From Paracoccaceae bacterium (GTDB taxonomy: Bacteria > Pseudomonadota > Alphaproteobacteria > Rhodobacterales > Rhodobacteraceae), in assembly GCA_015487335.1 (NCBI GenBank), contig WFPZ01000250.1:1-11435 (forward strand): a DNA stretch of 11,435 bases, given 5' to 3'. How positions within the stretch are numbered: position 1 is the first letter of the stretch; each line of letters opens with the position of its first letter. The notes under the pieces were generated by a model that saw only the letters and a program-made list of their open reading frames with translations, made no database searches and was not told the origin of the DNA. The translations under genes and the position numbers were made by a program. Shown piece by piece: positions 7,751-11,435 of this stretch.

Positions 7751-7776
7751 GCGCACCGTGCCGGGGCGCCTTTTTT
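7751..7776 (+). terminator. Rho-independent terminator of selU
   Basis: Directly after the selU stop, GCGC-A-CCG (7751-7758) folds back on CGG-G-GCGC (7762-7769) around a TGC loop with one A-G mismatch. One C, then six T (7771-7776), follow. This is a standard intrinsic terminator layout and the clearest one in the window. The overlapping GGGCGC/GCGCCC pairing around the T tract offers an alternative fold. Confidence 0.75.
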
Positions 7777-7783
7777 CGCGCCC

Positions 7784-7797
7784 GGGCGGGTCCGCCC
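7784..7797 (-). terminator. possible weak hairpin after the selD fusion gene
   Basis: GGGCGG (7784-7789) and CCGCCC (7792-7797) form a short GC hairpin about 17 bases past the selD stop on the minus strand. It lacks a T run in that direction, so it may only slow the polymerase or protect the 3' end. Confidence 0.25.
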
Positions 7798-7813
7798 ATC
7801 CACGATGATCCGC

Positions 7814-10003
7814 CTAACCGGCTCTGATCCGCAGCCTGCCCGCCCCCTCGCGGCACTGGCCGATGACATGAGATTCGTGCCCCAGTGCCTTGAGTTCACG
7901 AAGCAAATCCTCGGCCCGATCCTGCGGCACCGCCGCCGCCAGCCCGCCTGCCGTCTGCGGGTCGAAGAGCAGCGCCGCGCGGGGGCTGTCGGGCAGTTCC
8001 AGCCCCGCCAGAAGCGCCCGGTTGTCGGCCCAGAGGCTGGAGCGCACCCCCTGCGCGGCCAGCCGCTCGGCCCCCGCCAGCAGGGGGATGGCGGCGAGAT
8101 CCAGCCCGATCGTCACCCCCGAAGCCCTGGCCATCTCCAGGAGGTGCCCGGCCAGCCCGAAGCCGGTGATGTCGGTCATGGCATGGGCCAGCGGGGCCAG
8201 CAGGCGGGCGGCATCGCCCTGGGGGCGGGCCATCTGCCCGAGCGCGGCCAGCACATGGGCGCCCGGCGCCTGCATCGCCATCTCTGCGGCCAGGATCGTG
8301 CCGGTGCCGATCGGGCGGGTCAGGATCAGGGCGTCCCCCGGCCGGGCGCCTGCCAGGGTGATCGGTGTGCCCTCGCTCAGGCCGGTGACGGTGAAGCCGA
8401 TGCTCAGCTCGCTGCCCATGGCGCTGTGTCCGCCCACAAGGGCCGCGCCTTCGGCGGCGAAGACTTCGCCGGCGGCTTCCATGATTTCGCGCAGCCAGCC
8501 CTCCTGCAGCTCGGCGCTCAGCCGCGGCAGGGTGATGGTGGCCAGCGCCGCCTGGGGGCGCGCGCCCATGGCCCAGATGTCGCCCAGCGCATGCACCGCG
8601 GCGATGCGGGCCATCAGCCACGTATCCTCGGTGAAGGCGCGCAGCTGGTCGGTGGTGATCACCTGGGCGCGCCCCTCGGGGCCGGCCAGCACCGCCGCAT
8701 CGTCGCCGGGCCCCGAGAGCACATCGGCGCGCTCAGGCCGGGGCAGGGTGGCCAGGGCGCGCGAGAGCGCCCCGCCTCCCACCTTGGCGCCGCAGCCCCC
8801 GCACAGGGGCTTGCCGCCCAGCGCCTCGTCCACGCCCAGGGCGCGCGGCCGGGGCAGGGGCGGCGGGGCCATGGGGCGCAGCTCGTGGAACTGGCGCATG
8901 AACTTGCGATCGATCCTGTCCTTGAGGCGCCACAGCCGGGCCCCGTGGGCGCGAAAGCCCCACTTGTCGGCCACTGCCGTCTTCGAGCCGGTGGAGATCA
9001 GCTTGAGATAGTCGCGCTGCGGACGGAAGGGGCGCATCCGCCCCCCCGAGAGTGCCGCGCGCAGGTTGTCAAACAGCACCGGCGCGGCGCGCACGGCGAA
9101 GACCCCGGCCTTGGGGCGCGGGGCATGGGCGAGATGGGCGCAATCGCCCACCGCGAAAACCTCTGGCGTGTTCAGCGAGCGCAGGGTCTCGTCCACCGCG
9201 ATGAAGCCGCCCTCCAGCGCCAGGCCGGTTTCGGCCAGCCAGCCCTGCGGGCGCGCGCCTCCTGCGCCCACCGTGAAGGCCGAGGGCAGGCTGCGGCCGT
9301 CGGCCAGCACCACGGCGGCAGGCTCCACCCGGACGATCTCGGCCTGCTCCAGCAGGGCGATGCCGGCCTTGCGCATCTGCGAGAAGAGCGCCCGGCGGGT
9401 GCGCTCGTGCAGGCCGGGCAGGGCACGGGCGCGCTCCACCACGGTGATTTCCGGCGTGATGCCGGCGCGCGACAGCGCGTGTTCCATGGCCAGGGCCAGC
9501 TCCACCCCCGCCACCCCGGCGCCGATCATCACCACCCGGGCCGGCAACTCGCGGCGAGCGGCCCGGGCAAGGAAATCCGTCCACCGCTGCGCGAAGGTGT
9601 CGAGCGGCTTGGCCGGGGTGGCGTGTTCGGCAAAGCCGGGCAGATCGGGCAGATCGGAGGTGATGCCGATATCCACCGAGGCCACGTGCCAGGGCAGCCG
9701 CCGGCCGTCCTCCAGCACCACCTCGCGCGTCGTCCGGTCAAGCCCCGCGGCGCGCCCGGCGATCAGGCGCGCGCCTGCGAAACGGGCCAGGCGCACCAGA
9801 TCGATGTCGAGCGATTCGCGCGCATAATGGCCGGCCACGAAGCCCGGCAGCATGCCGGAATAGGGGGCGGTGGGGCCGGGGTTGATCACGCTGACGCGCA
9901 CCCCCGGCAGCGGTTTCATGCCCCACATGCGCAGGGCCAGCGCGTGGGCATGACCGCCACCGATCAGGACCAGTTCGCGCGTCAGGGGCAGGGGGGCTTG
10001 CAT
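7814..10003 (-). CDS. selD: selenide, water dikinase SelD with N-terminal FAD/NAD(P) oxidoreductase domain (fusion)
   Basis: SelD makes selenophosphate from selenide and ATP, the selenium donor for SelU and for selenocysteine synthesis. This 729-aa protein is a fusion. Residues 1 to about 375 form an NDH-2/sulfide-quinone-oxidoreductase-like flavoprotein: VLIGGGHAHA (12-21) for FAD, MIGAGVAGVELA (159-170) for NAD(P)H, and EVFAVGDCAH (281-290) as the second FAD motif. Residues about 388-729 are SelD: CGGCGAK (401-407) with Cys404 and Lys407 matching E. coli Cys17 and Lys20, GDDAAVL (433-439), TTDQL (450-454), HALGDIWAMGA (471-481), VGGHSAM (523-529), MTDITGFGLAGH (609-620) and DPQTAGG (681-687). 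The active site is Cys, not selenocysteine. Start ATG 10001-10003 has GAGGTG 7 bases upstream. Fusions of this kind are known; the flavoprotein half may supply reduced selenium, which is inference. Converges with selU. Confidence 0.96.
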   Translation of the reverse strand: MQAPLPLTRELVLIGGGHAHALALRMWGMKPLPGVRVSVINPGPTAPYSGMLPGFVAGHYARESLDIDLVRLARFAGARLIAGRAAGLDRTTREVVLEDGRRLPWHVASVDIGITSDLPDLPGFAEHATPAKPLDTFAQRWTDFLARAARRELPARVVMIGAGVAGVELALAMEHALSRAGITPEITVVERARALPGLHERTRRALFSQMRKAGIALLEQAEIVRVEPAAVVLADGRSLPSAFTVGAGGARPQGWLAETGLALEGGFIAVDETLRSLNTPEVFAVGDCAHLAHAPRPKAGVFAVRAAPVLFDNLRAALSGGRMRPFRPQRDYLKLISTGSKTAVADKWGFRAHGARLWRLKDRIDRKFMRQFHELRPMAPPPLPRPRALGVDEALGGKPLCGGCGAKVGGGALSRALATLPRPERADVLSGPGDDAAVLAGPEGRAQVITTDQLRAFTEDTWLMARIAAVHALGDIWAMGARPQAALATITLPRLSAELQEGWLREIMEAAGEVFAAEGAALVGGHSAMGSELSIGFTVTGLSEGTPITLAGARPGDALILTRPIGTGTILAAEMAMQAPGAHVLAALGQMARPQGDAARLLAPLAHAMTDITGFGLAGHLLEMARASGVTIGLDLAAIPLLAGAERLAAQGVRSSLWADNRALLAGLELPDSPRAALLFDPQTAGGLAAAVPQDRAEDLLRELKALGHESHVIGQCREGAGRLRIRAG

Positions 10004-10010
10004 CTGTCGG

Positions 10011-10016
10011 CACCTC
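10011..10016 (-). promoter_or_regulatory. ribosome binding site of the selD fusion gene
   Basis: GAGGTG on the minus strand lies 7 bases before ATG 10001-10003 and supports that start over internal ones. Confidence 0.6.
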
Positions 10017-10019
10017 GTC

Positions 10020-10800
10020 GGGGATGACCCTGGGTGTTTGGTCTCAGTGTGGTAGGCCAGATCGAAATTGAAGCGTTCAGGCTGTGATGTCCAGGTTTTG
10101 CAGATGCATTCAAATCTTGCGCTTTGGACCGAGGCGTAATCATATGAAGTGGGCGTTCAATCATGACAAGCGGCGCTTCGCGATGAAGTAACAGAGAAGG
10201 CGGGTTCTATGGCCGGGGTTTTCAGGTTTTTGGGGCGCAGGAAAGGTTTTGCGAGCCAATACAACCTTCATGAACAAACGCATAAAGCCTGGAAAGAACG
10301 CGCGCGTATCGCTGCCGAATTGGTAGCTGCGTTTTCAAGCGACCATCGGCGCAGTCTGAAGGTGGCTGATATCGGCTGCGGAGATCAGAAATTCGGCACT
10401 GAGTTGCGAGCGCTTTTGGACAACATTGATTATCATGGTTTTGATCTATTGCCCCAAGCCCCGGAAGTGAGGAAGTTTGATGTGTCGAAAGATGCGCTAG
10501 GGCAGCCTTTCGATGTGGCAGTCCTGCTCGGCGTTCTTGAATATGTAACGGATGTGCCTGCTGTCCTCGCGCGCCTTCGAAGTGACGTGCATCATCTTGT
10601 CGTTAGCCATTCGATAAGAGACAGACGCCGAAATCCCCGCAAGTCAATGCGTAAGCTCAAATGGAAAACACTGATGAGCGAAGCGGAATTTTCACGGTGT
10701 TTGGAATGCGCCGGCTTCGAGATCACTGATCGGCGCATTACCCCGGACCAAAAGACAATGATATGGGGGTGCCAGTGATGCACACGGGCATTCGAGATCG
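10020..10800. other. low-GC patch, probable horizontally acquired segment
   Basis: From just upstream of selD to just past the methyltransferase the sequence is near 50% GC (30 of 60 bases at 10261-10320), against very GC-rich flanks. Codon use in the methyltransferase is also unlike its neighbours, with many A/T-ending codons. The first 190 bases (to 10208) are non-coding and should hold the methyltransferase promoter; no convincing one is seen. No transposase, integrase, tRNA or long flanking repeat is visible. The edges are approximate. Confidence 0.6.
10209..10778 (+). CDS. class I SAM-dependent methyltransferase, substrate unknown
   Basis: A 189-aa probable cytoplasmic methyltransferase. 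VADIGCGDQKFG (52-63) is the SAM-binding motif I, Asp79 in YHGFDLL is the acidic residue at the end of strand 2 that would contact the ribose, Asp91 in KFDVSKD fits the adenine-binding loop, and FDVAVLLGVLEYVTD (101-115) matches motif IV and post-motif IV. The C-terminal helix-strand part (SEAEFSRCLECAGFEI) has the 'agent near GF' pattern of Methyltransf_11/23-type enzymes. The N-terminus is basic and has no transmembrane segment. Start ATG 10209 has GAGAAGG about 9 bases ahead. Low GC and odd codon use suggest acquisition. Similar small enzymes often occur in surface-polysaccharide loci, but nothing here shows the substrate. Confidence 0.8.
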   Translation: MAGVFRFLGRRKGFASQYNLHEQTHKAWKERARIAAELVAAFSSDHRRSLKVADIGCGDQKFGTELRALLDNIDYHGFDLLPQAPEVRKFDVSKDALGQPFDVAVLLGVLEYVTDVPAVLARLRSDVHHLVVSHSIRDRRRNPRKSMRKLKWKTLMSEAEFSRCLECAGFEITDRRITPDQKTMIWGCQ

Positions 10801-10884
10801 AGGCAACCCACCAAGACGCCGTGATCAGACACTGGTGCTCAGGTGGGCGTCCAGTGCCCGGTTCAGCCGAATCTGGATGCGTCG

Positions 10885-11151
10885 CTACGAGGCCCAGAGC
10901 TGAACCGCCACCCGGGATTCGGCGGCGATCAGCCTCACCTTCGGGGTTTCGCTGTCGAAATGCATGTCGATGACGCGGGCCTCGCGGTCGGCACGGCGCA
11001 GCACCATGGCCCGGCTCTCCGCCGCGGCGCCTTCGTCGATGGAGGAGAGCGCCGCCAGCCCAAGGAAGCCGCCGCGCGTACCGCGGCGGCCGCGCATGGT
11101 GGCCCAGGCCATGTCCAGTACGTCATCGAGATTTTCCCGCCAGTTCAGCAT
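10885..11151 (-). pseudogene. truncated pyridoxamine-5'-phosphate-oxidase-like (FMN-binding split barrel) gene, in-frame TAG
   Basis: The 88-aa reading frame matches the first half of PNPOx-like flavoproteins, which are normally near 190 aa: WRENLDDVLDMAW at the start, then SRAMVLRRADREARVIDMHF (46-65) and TPKVRL (69-74), the FMN-contacting Arg and Lys blocks, then RVAVQLW (80-86). It stops at TAG (10885-10887). The same frame continues after the TAG with RRIQIRLNRALDAHL, which fits the next family block (WDxxxxLQIRL), until a TGA at 10825-10827. So the gene carries a nonsense change, and the rest of its 3' half is absent. Start ATG 11149-11151 has GGAG 9 bases upstream. It is divergent from the glycerate kinase gene. 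The fragment is unlikely to work alone, since these proteins form dimers with a full barrel. Confidence 0.7.
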
Positions 11152-11209
11152 TGCCGAATCTCCGCTTTGCAACTGGACGCCCGCGCAGGTCTTGCGTAGC
11201 ACTCGGCCC

Positions 11210-11435
11210 ATGCGTGATGCAATGCGACGCGATGCCCTGAGGATCTTCCGTGCCGGCCTTTCGGCGGCCGACCCGGGCCGGACTGTGCGCGCCTCTCTGG
11301 AGGCCGTCCCCCTGCCGGAGGTGCCGGGCCGGACCTTCGTGGTGGCGGTGGGAAAGGCGGCGCGCGGCATGGCCCGGGCGCTGTGCGAGCGGGTTGCGAC
11401 CGACGAGGTGATTGTCGTCACCAATTACGAGAACG
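11210..11435 (+). CDS. glycerate 2-kinase / hydroxypyruvate reductase-type (MOFRL, DUF4147) protein, 3'-truncated by window edge
   Basis: Seventy-five complete codons run to the window edge without a stop. They begin MRDAMRRDALRIFRAGLSAADP and contain RTFVVAVGKAARGMARAL and EVIVVTNYEN, which match the N-terminal domain of type-2 glycerate kinases (GckA/TtuD). These phosphorylate D-glycerate to 2-phosphoglycerate in the serine cycle, glyoxylate and tartrate metabolism; some were first named hydroxypyruvate reductase. The start may be ATG 11210 or ATG 11222; neither has a clear Shine-Dalgarno. A long minus-strand frame over this region is a shadow. The upstream gap to the divergent pseudogene is 58 bases. 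Confidence 0.8.
   Translation, partial: MRDAMRRDALRIFRAGLSAADPGRTVRASLEAVPLPEVPGRTFVVAVGKAARGMARALCERVATDEVIVVTNYEN

Noticed and set aside
7814..10003. Selenocysteine coding (in-frame TGA) in SelD
   Set aside because: The active-site position reads as a Cys codon and the frame is open throughout.
7805..10027. A 740-codon open frame on the plus strand opposite the selD fusion
   Set aside because: Low-complexity, Gly/Arg/Gln/His-rich translation with no motifs. The minus strand shows intact flavoprotein and SelD motifs, so this is a shadow.
10137..10146. TCATAT at 10140-10145 with TTGCGC at 10117-10122 as the methyltransferase promoter
   Set aside because: Only three of six matches to the -10 consensus, so it is too weak to list as a feature.
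10060..10801. 7-bp direct repeat AGATCGA at 10060-10066 and 10795-10801 as an insertion-site duplication around the low-GC patch
   Set aside because: Seven bases found after looking around approximate edges are expected by chance, and there is no element end or transposase to support it.
10885..11424. A longer 179-codon version of the PNPOx-like frame
   Set aside because: The extra N-terminal part is antisense to the glycerate kinase gene and has no family similarity. The PNPOx match begins at the ATG at 11151, which has its own GGAG site.

Overview
The DNA is very GC-rich, with G/C-biased third positions in most genes. The protein families present (RlmE, SelU, an oxidoreductase-SelD fusion, a FAH-family hydrolase, a type-2 glycerate kinase) point to an alphaproteobacterium, probably of the Rhodobacterales. 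That placement comes from protein similarity recalled by eye, not from a search.

Layout. (1) 1-636: 23S rRNA 2'-O-methyltransferase RlmE, running in from the left edge. (2) 919-5477: a signalling unit. It is a 1362-residue membrane hybrid histidine kinase (TtrS/PhnD-like periplasmic binding domain, one transmembrane helix, four PAS domains, HisKA, HATPase, two receiver domains) followed by a stand-alone CheY-like receiver. A GC-rich hairpin separates it from the next gene. (3) 5565-6413, minus strand: FAH-family hydrolase/isomerase. (4) 6414-6652: divergent intergenic region with a strong hairpin. (5) 6653-7750, plus strand, selU, and 7814-10003, minus strand, an oxidoreductase-selD fusion. 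These two converge on a good Rho-independent terminator. SelD makes selenophosphate, and SelU uses it to turn 2-thiouridine into 2-selenouridine in the tRNA wobble position, so the pair is a self-contained tRNA selenation module. No selA, selB or selC is visible here. (6) About 10020-10800: a patch near 50% GC with one SAM-dependent methyltransferase, probably acquired. (7) 10885-11151, minus strand: the decayed N-terminal half of a pyridoxamine-5'-phosphate-oxidase-like gene, broken by an in-frame TAG. (8) 11210-11435, plus strand: the first 75 codons of a glycerate 2-kinase-type gene, cut by the window edge.

The most interesting parts are the hybrid kinase, which has a tetrathionate-sensor-like input domain, three related PAS domains of which one carries a cysteine cluster, and a degenerate last receiver, and the low-GC patch beside the broken gene. 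I see no clear undescribed multi-gene system, CRISPR array, insertion sequence, rRNA or tRNA gene.
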